Shown: positions 46,124 through 55,806 of the stretch, piece by piece
Layout of the letters: each line of letters opens with the position of its first letter
How positions within the stretch are numbered: position 1 is the first letter of the stretch
Program-made: the position numbers and the translations under genes
Notes under the pieces: model-generated
Told to the model about the DNA's origin: nothing
Database searches by the model: none
The model's input: the letters and a program-made list of their open reading frames with translations, nothing else
Assembly: GCF_048541835.1 (NCBI RefSeq)
Contig: NZ_JBLEOY010000001.1
Coordinates: forward strand, 620,001-684,000
Length of the DNA: 64,000 bases
Source of the DNA: QIJE01 sp048541835
Lineage (GTDB): Bacteria; SZUA-79; Acidulodesulfobacterales; Acidulodesulfobacteraceae
Reading direction: 5' to 3'

Positions 46124-47842
46124 TTACACTAATAGCATTCCCGTAATTGGAGCACCGGGAACAACCATGGGATAAACCCCCTCTTCTTTATCTACGACAA
46201 AATCCATTATAACGGGCCTATTTATAGACAACGCTTTTTTGATGACCGGCTCTACCTCGTCGGGATTTTCCGCCCTCAAACCGACTGCGCCGTAAGCCTC
46301 GGCAAGTTTTACAAAATCGGGGTTGACGTTCATCTCGGAAGACGAATATCTTTTATGATAGAACAACTCCTGCCACTGTCTTATCATACCCAAAAAATTA
46401 TTATTGATTATTGCTATCTTGACGGGCAGATTGTACTGCACCGCCGTTGCCAATTCCTGAATGTTCATCTGGATACTGCCATCTCCCGCAATATCAAAAA
46501 CTACCTTATCCGGACATGCGATCTGCGCACCTATTGCCGCCGGGAACCCGTAACCCATCGTACCGAGCCCGCCCGAAGTCAACAACGTTCTGGGGTGTTT
46601 GAATTTATAAAACTGGGCGGTCCACATCTGATTTTGACCTACTTCCGTAGCTATTACGGCATCTCCTCCGGTAAGCTCGCATATCTTCTCTATAACATAT
46701 TGCGGTTTGATCGTATCACTCATCTTATACAAAAGAGGGTGCTCATATTTCCATTCGTTTATTTTTTCAAGCCATCCCAACCTATCGTAACGACCGGATG
46801 AAATCTTTTCCGTTTTGTCACTTAAAGCTTCAAGCAAACTGCTTAAAACCGACTTAACATCGCCTACAACCGGAATATCTATTTTTACGTTTTTACCTAT
46901 GGAAGAAGGGTCAATATCTATATGGGCAAATTTTGCGTTTTTACCGAATTCTTCTACTTTACCGGTAACCCTATCATCAAATCTAGCACCTACGGCTACT
47001 ATAAAATCGGCATTGGATATCGCCATATTTGCGGCATAAGTACCATGCATGCCGAGCATGCCGAAAAATAAGGCATGATTCGAGGGGAAGCCGCCAAGCC
47101 CCATAAGCGTAGATGTAATCGGTAAATCGAGCAATTCCGCCAATTCTTTAAGTTCATCAGCGGCATTGGAGCTGATAACGCCTCCGCCTATATAAAGTAA
47201 GGGCTTCTTCGCTTTTAAAATTTCTTCGACTAGCTTTAAAATCTGAATATGATGGCCAAAGTAAGTAGGGCTATATCCCTTTAGTTCAACCGTTTCGGGA
47301 TAATCAAACTCATAAACGTTAGACGTAATATCTTTTGGAATGTCTATTAATACCGGTCCTGGCCTGCCCGTAGAGGCGATATAAAACGCCTCTTTAATTG
47401 TTTTGGCAATATCCTTTATGTCCCTCAACAGGTAGTTATGTTTAGTGCAAGGTCTTGTTATGCCCACGGTATCTGCTTCCTGAAACGCATCGTTGCCTAT
47501 TAAATTAGTCGGCACCTGCCCTGTAATTATAATCATTGGTACCGAATCCATATTAGCGGTAGCAATGCCCGTTATCGTATTGGTAGCGCCCGGACCGGAT
47601 GTTACAAGGACAACCCCCGGCTTGCCAGACGCCCTCGCATAACCGTCGGCGGCATGAGCCGCTCCCTGTTCATGTCTGACAAGAATATGCTTCAGCTTAT
47701 CCTCGTAATTCAAAAGCTCGTCATATATATTTAGAACTGCACCGCCGGGATAACCGAATATAGTATCCACGCCCTCCTTTATGAGGCTTTCTATGATTAT
47801 CTTTGAGCCGGTCATTAACTCTTTTTTTGCACTATGATTCAT
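46124..47842 (-). CDS. ilvB: Acetolactate synthase large (catalytic) subunit
   Basis: Thiamine-diphosphate enzyme that makes acetolactate from two pyruvates, or acetohydroxybutyrate. FGYPGGAVLNIYDEL and LVRHEQGAAHAADGYARASG carry the catalytic glutamate. The FAD-binding domain is in the middle, and GDGSIQMNIQELATAVQYNL is the cofactor motif. 572 residues. The start overlaps the ilvD stop by 4 bp. Confidence 0.97.
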   Translation of the reverse strand: MNHSAKKELMTGSKIIIESLIKEGVDTIFGYPGGAVLNIYDELLNYEDKLKHILVRHEQGAAHAADGYARASGKPGVVLVTSGPGATNTITGIATANMDSVPMIIITGQVPTNLIGNDAFQEADTVGITRPCTKHNYLLRDIKDIAKTIKEAFYIASTGRPGPVLIDIPKDITSNVYEFDYPETVELKGYSPTYFGHHIQILKLVEEILKAKKPLLYIGGGVISSNAADELKELAELLDLPITSTLMGLGGFPSNHALFFGMLGMHGTYAANMAISNADFIVAVGARFDDRVTGKVEEFGKNAKFAHIDIDPSSIGKNVKIDIPVVGDVKSVLSSLLEALSDKTEKISSGRYDRLGWLEKINEWKYEHPLLYKMSDTIKPQYVIEKICELTGGDAVIATEVGQNQMWTAQFYKFKHPRTLLTSGGLGTMGYGFPAAIGAQIACPDKVVFDIAGDGSIQMNIQELATAVQYNLPVKIAIINNNFLGMIRQWQELFYHKRYSSSEMNVNPDFVKLAEAYGAVGLRAENPDEVEPVIKKALSINRPVIMDFVVDKEEGVYPMVVPGAPITGMLLV

Positions 47843-49509
47843 TTCCTAATCCTTCTGTTGACGATTGCCCCCTCGTCTGCAGAGGAAACAACATCGGCAT
47901 ACCTGGAAAGATAGCCGTAATCTATTTTTTTAGGTTTTTCCGATATTTCCGCTCTTCTTCCGTCGAGTTCTTCGTCCGAGACAAGTATATTCAGCTTTCT
48001 ATCAATTACGTCTATTTCTATTTTGTCGCCGTTTTTAATAAGGGCAATCGGCCCGCCTTCCTGAGCCTCCGGCGACACATGCCCGATACACGGCCCGCGC
48101 GTTCCGCCGGAAAAACGTCCGTCGGTTATAAGCGCAACTTTATCTCCCAAACCCATCCCCACTATCATAGATGTAGGCGCAAGCATTTCTCTCATTCCCG
48201 GACCCCCTTTAGGGCCTTCATATCTTATTACGACAACGTCTCCCGCCTTAATACTGCCCATAGATATATTTTCCATCGCAGATTCTTCGCTATCGAACAC
48301 TACCGCCGTTCCGGTAAACTTCATCATAGACAGACTGACGCCGCTTGCCTTGATGATTGCGCCGTTAGGGGCTAAATTGCCGAAAAGAACGGCAATTCCT
48401 CCCTCCTTTCTATATGGATTGTCTATCTTGCGGATGACTTCATTATTCACATAATCAACGCCGGATATTATTTCTCCGGCAGATTTACCCGATACGGTCA
48501 CGGATTCAAGATTCATAAGGGTTCTTAGCTCATAAAACAGAGACGGTATTCCGCCGGCAAAATCTAAATCTTCAAGAAAATGCTCTCCCACTGGTCTCAA
48601 ACTTGTAAGCTGAGGTGTTTTTTTAGAAATATCGTCAAAAAGCTTTAGGCTCAATTTTATCCCTGCTTCGTTCGCAATAGCTAATAGATGTAAAACCGAA
48701 TTTGACGAACCGCCGAGGGCCATGTCTACCGCTATAGCGTTTTTTAAGGTATCAATCGTTATTATATCCCTAGGGCATATACTTTCCTTAACAAGATCGA
48801 CGATCTTAGCTCCGCTTTCGAAGGCGATACGTTTCTTTGCCGCCGAACCGGCAATGGCAGTGCCGGCACCCGGCAGAGACATTCCCATAGCCTCGGTTAA
48901 ACATGCCATAGTATTTGCGGTATATAAACCCTGACATGACCCTTGACCGGGACATGCGCACATTTCTAAGTCGTTTAATTCCTTTTCCGTTATATCGTTT
49001 ATCTTAAATTTTGCAACGGCTTCAAACGTATCCCTCACGAAAGAAAGCTTCGAGTCGTGATAACGACCGGAAAGCATCGGTCCTGCCGTAACTACTATGG
49101 AAGGTATATTGAGACGCAATGAAGCCATAAGCATACCGGGGGTAATCTTATCGCAATTAGTCAAAAAAATTATACCGTCGAGACAATGCGCTTCGGCTAT
49201 GGTTTCTATGATATCCGCTATGAGTTCCCGAGACGGAAGAGAATAGTGCATTCCGACGTGCCCCATGGCTATTCCGTCGCAAATTCCCGGAATACCAAAA
49301 ACGAAAGGATGCCCTCCGTTGCTATATACGCCGTTTTCCGCAGCCCTTTCCAGGTCTCTGATACCAACATGTCCCGGTATCAAATCCGTAAAACTAGACG
49401 CTATGCCTATAAAGGGTTTTTTCATCTCGCCCTTTGCTATGCCCGTGGCATAGAGCAGCGACCTGTGGGGTGTCCTATCTACTCCTTGTTTTATATTATC
49501 ACTTTTCAT
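47839..49509 (-). CDS. ilvD: Dihydroxy-acid dehydratase
   Basis: Makes branched 2-oxo acids from dihydroxy acids using an iron-sulfur cluster. Cluster cysteines occur in FLTNCDKITPGMLMA and CACPGQGSCQGLYTANTMACL. GLGDKVALITDGRFSGGTRGPCIGH is the C-terminal signature. 556 residues is normal. It heads the ilvDBHC-leuACDB-asd run, which encodes valine and leucine synthesis except the transaminase. Confidence 0.97.
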   Translation of the reverse strand: MKSDNIKQGVDRTPHRSLLYATGIAKGEMKKPFIGIASSFTDLIPGHVGIRDLERAAENGVYSNGGHPFVFGIPGICDGIAMGHVGMHYSLPSRELIADIIETIAEAHCLDGIIFLTNCDKITPGMLMASLRLNIPSIVVTAGPMLSGRYHDSKLSFVRDTFEAVAKFKINDITEKELNDLEMCACPGQGSCQGLYTANTMACLTEAMGMSLPGAGTAIAGSAAKKRIAFESGAKIVDLVKESICPRDIITIDTLKNAIAVDMALGGSSNSVLHLLAIANEAGIKLSLKLFDDISKKTPQLTSLRPVGEHFLEDLDFAGGIPSLFYELRTLMNLESVTVSGKSAGEIISGVDYVNNEVIRKIDNPYRKEGGIAVLFGNLAPNGAIIKASGVSLSMMKFTGTAVVFDSEESAMENISMGSIKAGDVVVIRYEGPKGGPGMREMLAPTSMIVGMGLGDKVALITDGRFSGGTRGPCIGHVSPEAQEGGPIALIKNGDKIEIDVIDRKLNILVSDEELDGRRAEISEKPKKIDYGYLSRYADVVSSADEGAIVNRRIRK

Positions 49510-49550
49510 AAAATCATCCCCGTAATTTAGTCATTTTATATTTTATTCTT

Positions 49551-49784
49551 TCAGTTCGCTATCTTTTCTTTTATGATTCTTTTCATAATATCGTTCCCGT
49601 TAAGTTTTTTTAATTTAAGCTCTTTTATAACTTTTTGCTCCTCCGGAGTTAAAAAGGGCTTAGTAGTATATTTGCTTAACCGTTTTTCTATCTCTATATG
49701 TTCATAATACACCTTTTTAAAATCTTCATTTGCGACAATAAGGGATTCCGCCGCCTTTTTTTCTGCCTCATCTAAAAATTGCAT
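49551..49784 (-). CDS. Small DUF465/YdcH-family helical protein
   Basis: 77-residue soluble, charged helical hairpin. The second half, LTPEEQKVIKELKLKKLNGN followed by DIMKRII, matches the DUF465 (YdcH) pattern. The function of the family is unknown. The ATG at 49782-49784 is preceded by GGGGAGG at 8 nt; an upstream TTG (49790) is too close to that site. It lies between tsaB and ilvD in the same direction. Confidence 0.8.
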   Translation of the reverse strand: MQFLDEAEKKAAESLIVANEDFKKVYYEHIEIEKRLSKYTTKPFLTPEEQKVIKELKLKKLNGNDIMKRIIKEKIAN

Positions 49785-49831
49785 ACACAAAACCTCCCCA
49801 TACGATAAAAATCGGGTCGTTATAATTATAT

Positions 49832-50521
49832 TTAGAACGGCCCATCGCCGTATATATAGTATGGAGAAATCTCTTCGGTATATTTAGACCCGTTTTTTAT
49901 ACCGCTCTCCATGGCATACATAGACGCAAAACCGGTTGTTTTTTTTAAATCAAAAGGGCTAATTGCCCCCCTCCTCTCAAGTCTTGACGTAAACCTTTCA
50001 TAATCATCTTTTTTATTATAACCGTATACGATTGTCGGCGAATCACCTATGCCATCGATAAACGACTCAAGTTCGGATAAATCAAACAGGCTTATTTTGA
50101 GACTCGGGATAATAGATCCCTTTTCCAAAACATAAGACGATACATAGTAATCATTTCGCATTGCATCCTTTACGGTAACAATATCCTTCAAATTCAATTC
50201 GCTTTTCAATAGCGAGTATGCACAAATAAATAAACCGCTTATGCCTATTATATTTATCCCCAAGCAATAAGACAGAGTTTTGGCAATAGTAAGAGAAACC
50301 CTGATTCCGGTATAAGAACCAGGCCCTAATATTACTGTTATTTCTGTTAAATCATTTAATTTAATGCCTGCCTTTTTCGTCATTTCATCTATTTGCTTGA
50401 AGATTAACACGGAATGTTTTTCGTGAAAACCCGAAATAGATCCATAAGTCTTATCAAGATTATCGTCGGTTATTAAGATATTCGAGTATCCGTTAGAACT
50501 ATCTATGGACAATATAGCCAT
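49832..50521 (-). CDS. tsaB: tRNA threonylcarbamoyladenosine biosynthesis protein TsaB
   Basis: Partner of TsaD in making the t6A modification next to the anticodon of ANN-decoding tRNAs. It starts AILSIDSSNGYSNILITDDN in ASKHA style and has ITVILGPGSYTGIRVSLTIAK, the TsaB signature. The C-terminal half is shorter and more diverged, as usual. 229 residues. tsaD is not in the window. It starts 3 bp after rseP ends. Confidence 0.93.
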   Translation of the reverse strand: MAILSIDSSNGYSNILITDDNLDKTYGSISGFHEKHSVLIFKQIDEMTKKAGIKLNDLTEITVILGPGSYTGIRVSLTIAKTLSYCLGINIIGISGLFICAYSLLKSELNLKDIVTVKDAMRNDYYVSSYVLEKGSIIPSLKISLFDLSELESFIDGIGDSPTIVYGYNKKDDYERFTSRLERRGAISPFDLKKTTGFASMYAMESGIKNGSKYTEEISPYYIYGDGPF

Positions 50522-50524
50522 ATA

Positions 50525-51607
50525 TTATGTTTTCATGACTCTAATTATATCATTATAAGAAACGAATAATAAAAGCAAAATCAAGAGTGCAAAACCGACC
50601 TTAGCAGCCGTTTCCTGAAATTTAACACTCAGCGGACTTTTCTTAATCATTTCGATAGTAGAGAACAACAGGTGTCCTCCGTCTAAGGCAGGAATCGGAA
50701 ATAGATTCACGAGTCCTATGCTTACGCTAATGAATGCTATAAAATAAAAGAAATCTGAGACCCCGAGACCTGCCGCTCTTCCGGAAAGTTGTGCTATCAT
50801 TATCGGTCCGCCCAGATCGCTTGCCGGAAGTTTACCTATGATAAGGTAAAAAAGGCTTATTACGGTTATGTAAATAATAAACCAAATCTCTTTAACGGAG
50901 GAATAGAAAGATTTCAACAATCCATCATACTTATAAAAAACCGCTTTGCTCGAAGGACGTATCCCTATGATATATCTCTTCGTTTTCTGTCCGTAAACAT
51001 TTAAGCCATATATAGATTTAGGTTTTAACCTTATTTCGCTATTTATATTATTTTCTTTAATTCCCAACGTTAAGGTATGTTCACCGAATTTTTCAATATA
51101 TTTCGACAACGAACCCCATGTTTTTACCTTTATTCCGTTAACACTAGTGATAATATCGCCTTTTTTAAGACCCGCTTTTATCGATGGATAACCCTTCATA
51201 ACACCGCCTATAACGGGCTTCAACACCGGCCTTCCGGACATAAATATTATCGTGAATATTATTGCTGCCAGAACAAAATTAAAAAACGGTCCGGCAAAAA
51301 TGATTAAAAATTTTCTATACGGAGATAGTTTACTGTAAGAACGTTTTGCATCCTCCGGCGATAGCTCTTCGGACGGGTCTTCGCCCATAAGCTTCACGTA
51401 CCCGCCTAACGGAAGAGAGGAAATCACATATTCCGTTTCTCCGACCTTTTTGCTGAAAATTTTTGGACCGAAGCCGAGAGAAAATTTCTCGACCTTAACC
51501 CCTAATTTTTTTGCAACGATGAAATGCCCAAACTCGTGTATAAGAACAATAACGCTTATAACAATAATAAAAGCTGCTATATCGTAGAAAATTCCATTAA
51601 TTACCAT
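50525..51607 (-). CDS. rseP: Site-2 protease RseP (M50 family)
   Basis: Intramembrane zinc metalloprotease that cleaves anti-sigma factors and signal-peptide remnants. HEFGHFIVAKK is the HExxH site in TM1, and NLFPIPALDGGHLLF holds the third metal ligand in TM3. A single PDZ domain (about 120-200, with KAGLKKGDIITSVNGIKV) lies between, rather than the two found in E. coli RseP. 360 residues. Confidence 0.95.
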   Translation of the reverse strand: MVINGIFYDIAAFIIVISVIVLIHEFGHFIVAKKLGVKVEKFSLGFGPKIFSKKVGETEYVISSLPLGGYVKLMGEDPSEELSPEDAKRSYSKLSPYRKFLIIFAGPFFNFVLAAIIFTIIFMSGRPVLKPVIGGVMKGYPSIKAGLKKGDIITSVNGIKVKTWGSLSKYIEKFGEHTLTLGIKENNINSEIRLKPKSIYGLNVYGQKTKRYIIGIRPSSKAVFYKYDGLLKSFYSSVKEIWFIIYITVISLFYLIIGKLPASDLGGPIMIAQLSGRAAGLGVSDFFYFIAFISVSIGLVNLFPIPALDGGHLLFSTIEMIKKSPLSVKFQETAAKVGFALLILLLLFVSYNDIIRVMKT

Positions 51608-51689
51608 ATATTTTTATATATATTTAAATTTTTTATATATTAACGTATGCTTCATTATATTTTTTTTTTCTTAAAAGTGCAATTATTTT

Positions 51690-54137
51690 TTAATCCCTTA
51701 ACGTGACTCCAAATCGACCGTTAAGCTCTTTTATCAGATTATCCCTCAACAGATTTACCTCCTCCATTGTCAACGTCCTATTCGGACTCATTGCATCATA
51801 CCTTATGAGAAACGATATTTTGCCTTCTTTGATTTGTTTGCCCCTATACACGTCTGCCAATTTTACGTTTTTGATTAATTCGGAAAACCCTTTTATATAC
51901 TTTTCTATGCTTGCATATTCAATACCTGAATCAACAATAATCGAAATATCCTGTTCTATTTCGGGGTATCTGCCTGGCTGCACAAACGACCTTTTAAATG
52001 ATATAAAATCTTTTATGTAATCCATATCCAAATTAAATACAAAAACCCTGTAATCTAATTTAAATTCTTCAAGAAAACCCTTTTTTATTTCCCCGAAAAT
52101 GCCTGCCCTGTTTTTACCTATTGAAACTTCTAAGGATACATCCTCATCAAAGATAAAATCGTCGCTTATTTTGGAATATGTAATTTTCTTAATCCCCGAT
52201 TCTTTAAATAAAAACTCTATTATACCCTTTCCGTAATAAAATTCCGTATCCTGTTTGCCGTATTTAATACCGCTGCAAATTGCACCGCATAAAACATCCT
52301 TCTCTAAAACCGGATAACCATCATTATGCTGTTCGTCTAAATAAATTTTTCCTATTTCAAACATTTTAATGTTTTTATGTTTTTTAGAATTTTGAGACAA
52401 TATATTTATCATGTCCGGAACCAAACTTGTTCTGAAAAACGAATGGTCTACGGAAACCGGATTTTTAAGCGCAAGAACCCCTGCGCCCCCCGTACCGACA
52501 CCGGAAAGTGCAATATCCCGCTTTCCTACCAATGAAGGCGTAACTATTTCCGTGAATCCTACACATCTCAGTAAGTTTCTAAAATGCTTAGAAGTTTCGT
52601 AACTGATGTTTTTTTGCGGGGGGGTTAAGATACCGACCGGCATAGAACATTTTATGTTATCGTATCCGTAAATTCTAAAAACATCCTCGTAAATATTGAC
52701 ATTTTCCGATATATCGCTCCTAAAATAAGGCGGGCTGACCTTAATAGATTGCCGGCTTTCACTTTCGATGTTTTTAGTCTTATCATCCGTAATTTCATAT
52801 CCGAGTCTCTTCAAAAATCCGCATGCCTTGCTCGCTACTGCCGTATCACCGAGAAAATCGCACAAATCTTTTAAATCTATCTCATATACATCAGGTTTTC
52901 CGACATCTGCAATATCGTACGCATAACAGGACACAGCCGGAACTCCGACATGTTTGCTTAAAAGATGAAGAAACCTCTTTATCCCAAACAGACTTAAATA
53001 TGGACTAATCCCTTTCTCAAACCTGGTCGAAGCATCCGTCCTGATAGAAAGCCTCCTTGACGTTCGCCTTATATTCGACATATTAAAATTAGCCGACTCT
53101 ATGATGAGCGTCGTTGTGTTCGTACCTATCTCGCTATCGGCGGCTCCCATAACTCCGGCGAGTGCGACTATCTTATTCCCATCGGCTATTACTATATCGT
53201 CTTTCGTCAACTTTCTTTCCTTGCCGTCCAAGGTAATGACAGATTCACCGTCGACTGCACTCCTTGCGCTTATTGTATCGCCGTCTATCTTTCCGGCATC
53301 GAATGCGTGGAGAGGCTGAGAGGTCTCTATCATAACGATATTGGTCAAATCTACTATATTGTTAACGGGTCTTATTCCGCTCTTTATAAGCCTGTTTTTA
53401 ATATCCATACTTGATTCTTTGATCTCTATACCTGAAATTTTAACGGCTATATAGGAAGGGATTAAACCCTTATTTTCTACATTTACGGTTAATTCGTTTT
53501 CTTTTAAGGAATAGTTTTTACCCGGGATAAATTCTATTTCGTTATATAATTCCGGTAAAATAATATCTTTGTCCAATATGGCGGATAATTCGTACGCAAA
53601 CCCCATTATGCCAAACAAATCCGGCCTGTTAGGCTCTAAATCAAATTCTAAAACCGTATCGTTCAATTCAAAGATATCGTAAGCCGTCGCACCTAATTTT
53701 TCTAACGGAAATTTTACTATGGACGATACGTTTAAAGGCAAACCCAAGTCCTTTTCGGAACAAAAGGCAGCTTCCGAAACTATGCCGAAAATTGCTTTGT
53801 CCCTGATCTTTAAACCGTTTTCAAATACAGCCCCCTTTGTTGCTATCATCGGTTTTTCACCGATCTTTATATCCAATCCCGCTTTTGTAAAGACTATCCT
53901 CTTGATTCCAACGGTTTCACCGCAATAAACCTCTGCGATGCCAAACTTATCACTCGAGGGATGAACGCTTATATCCTTAATTTCCCCTACAATGATATTT
54001 TTAAACGATTTTTTCTGTAAATAATATGGCAGTATCTTTTTGACTTCCATCGTTTTACCGTTCAAAAGATTTGCTGCCTTCTTCTCCTCCATCCTAAAAT
54101 TGACAAACTCCTTGAGCCAATTTAAGCTAACCTTCAA
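51690..54137 (-). CDS. pheT: Phenylalanyl-tRNA synthetase beta subunit
   Basis: Large subunit of the heterotetramer that charges tRNA-Phe. It starts MKVSLNWLKEFVNF, has the tRNA-binding OB domain (about 40-150, DISVHPSSDKFGIAEVYCG), the B3/B4 editing region (NIVDLTNIVMIETSQPLHAFD), B5 domain and the C-terminal anticodon-binding FDX-ACB domain (PGRYPEIEQDISIIVD). 815 residues is standard. Unusually it is not next to pheS; dprA, a PRTase gene and an opposed helicase gene lie between. Confidence 0.97.
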   Translation of the reverse strand: MKVSLNWLKEFVNFRMEEKKAANLLNGKTMEVKKILPYYLQKKSFKNIIVGEIKDISVHPSSDKFGIAEVYCGETVGIKRIVFTKAGLDIKIGEKPMIATKGAVFENGLKIRDKAIFGIVSEAAFCSEKDLGLPLNVSSIVKFPLEKLGATAYDIFELNDTVLEFDLEPNRPDLFGIMGFAYELSAILDKDIILPELYNEIEFIPGKNYSLKENELTVNVENKGLIPSYIAVKISGIEIKESSMDIKNRLIKSGIRPVNNIVDLTNIVMIETSQPLHAFDAGKIDGDTISARSAVDGESVITLDGKERKLTKDDIVIADGNKIVALAGVMGAADSEIGTNTTTLIIESANFNMSNIRRTSRRLSIRTDASTRFEKGISPYLSLFGIKRFLHLLSKHVGVPAVSCYAYDIADVGKPDVYEIDLKDLCDFLGDTAVASKACGFLKRLGYEITDDKTKNIESESRQSIKVSPPYFRSDISENVNIYEDVFRIYGYDNIKCSMPVGILTPPQKNISYETSKHFRNLLRCVGFTEIVTPSLVGKRDIALSGVGTGGAGVLALKNPVSVDHSFFRTSLVPDMINILSQNSKKHKNIKMFEIGKIYLDEQHNDGYPVLEKDVLCGAICSGIKYGKQDTEFYYGKGIIEFLFKESGIKKITYSKISDDFIFDEDVSLEVSIGKNRAGIFGEIKKGFLEEFKLDYRVFVFNLDMDYIKDFISFKRSFVQPGRYPEIEQDISIIVDSGIEYASIEKYIKGFSELIKNVKLADVYRGKQIKEGKISFLIRYDAMSPNRTLTMEEVNLLRDNLIKELNGRFGVTLRD

Positions 54138-54170
54138 TTTTATAATCCTCCTCTTGCTTTTTAAAAACGG

Positions 54171-55169
54171 TCAATTTAAATCGAATAATTCCGGCTGTAC
54201 CAATAAAGAATTCCCTATTTCTAATTTTTCTTCATAAATATCATCATAAACGATTCTTAGCTCATCCATAACTTCTTTCAAATCTAAAGAAAAATCTTTA
54301 TTTAATTTTAGCATAGAAACTCCTACATTACCGATAATAGATTTTAATCCGAGGTTTTCCTTGGAGTTCATTATCTCTTTATCGTATTCCGGAATAAAAA
54401 CCGGTCTTTTTTGTTTTAAAGAAAAACGACAGGTTTTCATGGTTCCACCTCCTTCCGGCGAAGACAATGCAAATATTCCAAGGCTCGAACCGCTTTGCAA
54501 CCTGTCTCTTGCAACTAAATTCTTAGGGCTAATTTTCTCATGCAGAGGTAATTCGGAAACTATTGCACCGTTATGCAGTATAATTTCATTATAGAGGCCG
54601 ATATTTTCAGGGGGATATATAGGCTCAAGCAAGCCGGAACCTATATATACCATCGTGTAGCCGTTTTTTTTCAATGCAGCCCTATGAGCAACGGTATCAA
54701 TGCCGGTTGCAAGACCGCTTATTATAGAAAATCCCGATAAACACAACTGCTCCGTAAGATTTTGCGCAATGTTTTCGGCATAATCGGGGGGGGTTCTCTG
54801 CCCCACGACTGCCACAGCAAACTTCATATTTTCTTTTAGTACACCCTTGTAATATAAAACTAATGGTTTATTCTTTATAAAATTTAAATTAGAGGGATAT
54901 GAAGCGGAGTTGTATGTCGTAATTTTAATTCCGTTTTTAGAGGCTTCTTCTATTTCCTCTATCGCATCGAAAAATGCCATTCTGACAATTCTCGTATCCG
55001 TTAAAATTTTTATATATTCATTTTTTAGACCGGCTTTAAGGAAATCGGATCTCTTGGCCTTAAAAATTTCACAAGAGTTTTTAAATATTTTTAATAAAAA
55101 AAATATATGGTGATTCTGGAGTCCCTTTATTTTTTTTAACGCGAGCGTGCATATCAAATCATCCATCAA
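54171..55169 (-). CDS. dprA: DprA-like DNA-processing protein (SLOG Rossmann fold)
   Basis: DprA loads RecA onto single-stranded DNA during transformation. A helical N-terminal part (1-75) precedes the Rossmann domain with VVGQRTPPDYAENIAQNL, SGFSIISGLATGIDTVAHRA and GSGLLEPIYPPEN. The later motif reads VARDRLQSGSSLGIFALSSP followed by EGGGTMKTCRFS, which deviates from the classical RNRIIAGLS...E motif and resembles DprA variants paired with phosphoribosyltransferases. No C-terminal winged helix is evident (332 residues). It overlaps the PRTase gene by 4 bp (ATGA), so the two are translationally coupled. It may act outside competence. Confidence 0.85.
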   Translation of the reverse strand: MMDDLICTLALKKIKGLQNHHIFFLLKIFKNSCEIFKAKRSDFLKAGLKNEYIKILTDTRIVRMAFFDAIEEIEEASKNGIKITTYNSASYPSNLNFIKNKPLVLYYKGVLKENMKFAVAVVGQRTPPDYAENIAQNLTEQLCLSGFSIISGLATGIDTVAHRAALKKNGYTMVYIGSGLLEPIYPPENIGLYNEIILHNGAIVSELPLHEKISPKNLVARDRLQSGSSLGIFALSSPEGGGTMKTCRFSLKQKRPVFIPEYDKEIMNSKENLGLKSIIGNVGVSMLKLNKDFSLDLKEVMDELRIVYDDIYEEKLEIGNSLLVQPELFDLN

Positions 55170-55762
55170 AAATCCTCTTGTTGGAATAAAAAATCACAGC
55201 GCGTCCTTCCAAGAAATAACCCGATAACCGAATTAGCCCCCCTCTTTAATAACAATTCCCTTATACAATTAAATGTTGTCCCTGTAGTAATTATATCATC
55301 GAAGACAATTATGTTTTTAGACTTAAAATCATACTTATCTTTCACACAAATATACTTCGAACCCCTTTTCTTCGTTATGATACCTGCAATATGCCCCGGC
55401 TTGTGTCCCCTGTCGCAAACCACCGCACTCCTTAAGGTGTTTATGATTCCGAATGCTGATAAATATAAACAGACGATATTATTAGGGTAATAGTCTAAAT
55501 AAGAGCTGCTGGAAGGGACGGGCAAAATTAAATCGTAAAAATAAAAATAATTATGTATAATATTACTTAGCAATCGCGTGAAAAATGTTATTGCCGTATT
55601 ATCCGCTTTTTTATATCGTAATATTAATCTCGAATATTTAACGGCATCCGGAGCGGCAACATACTTCAATGATGTTTTGCTTGCGGGTATATAATCGTTA
55701 ACGTAGAAATATTCTCCGTTCTTCCCTACATTTATATTGTCTATATTATATTTTAAGGTCAT
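55166..55762 (-). CDS. ComF-like phosphoribosyltransferase without zinc ribbon
   Basis: Type I PRTase fold with the PRPP-binding motif KNIIVFDDIITTGTTFNCIR (near residues 148-167) and an upstream LILPVPSSSSYLDYYP loop. ComFC proteins usually start with a CxxC zinc ribbon; none is present, and the N-terminus instead reads GEYFYVNDYIPASKTSL. 198 residues. It is first in a comF-dprA-pheT transcript and divergent from the helicase gene across 44 bp. It may act in DNA uptake or, as in some dprA-PRTase pairs, in another DNA-related role; the substrate is unknown. Confidence 0.8.
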   Translation of the reverse strand: MTLKYNIDNINVGKNGEYFYVNDYIPASKTSLKYVAAPDAVKYSRLILRYKKADNTAITFFTRLLSNIIHNYFYFYDLILPVPSSSSYLDYYPNNIVCLYLSAFGIINTLRSAVVCDRGHKPGHIAGIITKKRGSKYICVKDKYDFKSKNIIVFDDIITTGTTFNCIRELLLKRGANSVIGLFLGRTRCDFLFQQEDF

Positions 55763-55806
55763 TTTTAGCTATCAAATTTATAAGAAAATAAATAGCACGT
55801 GTTACT

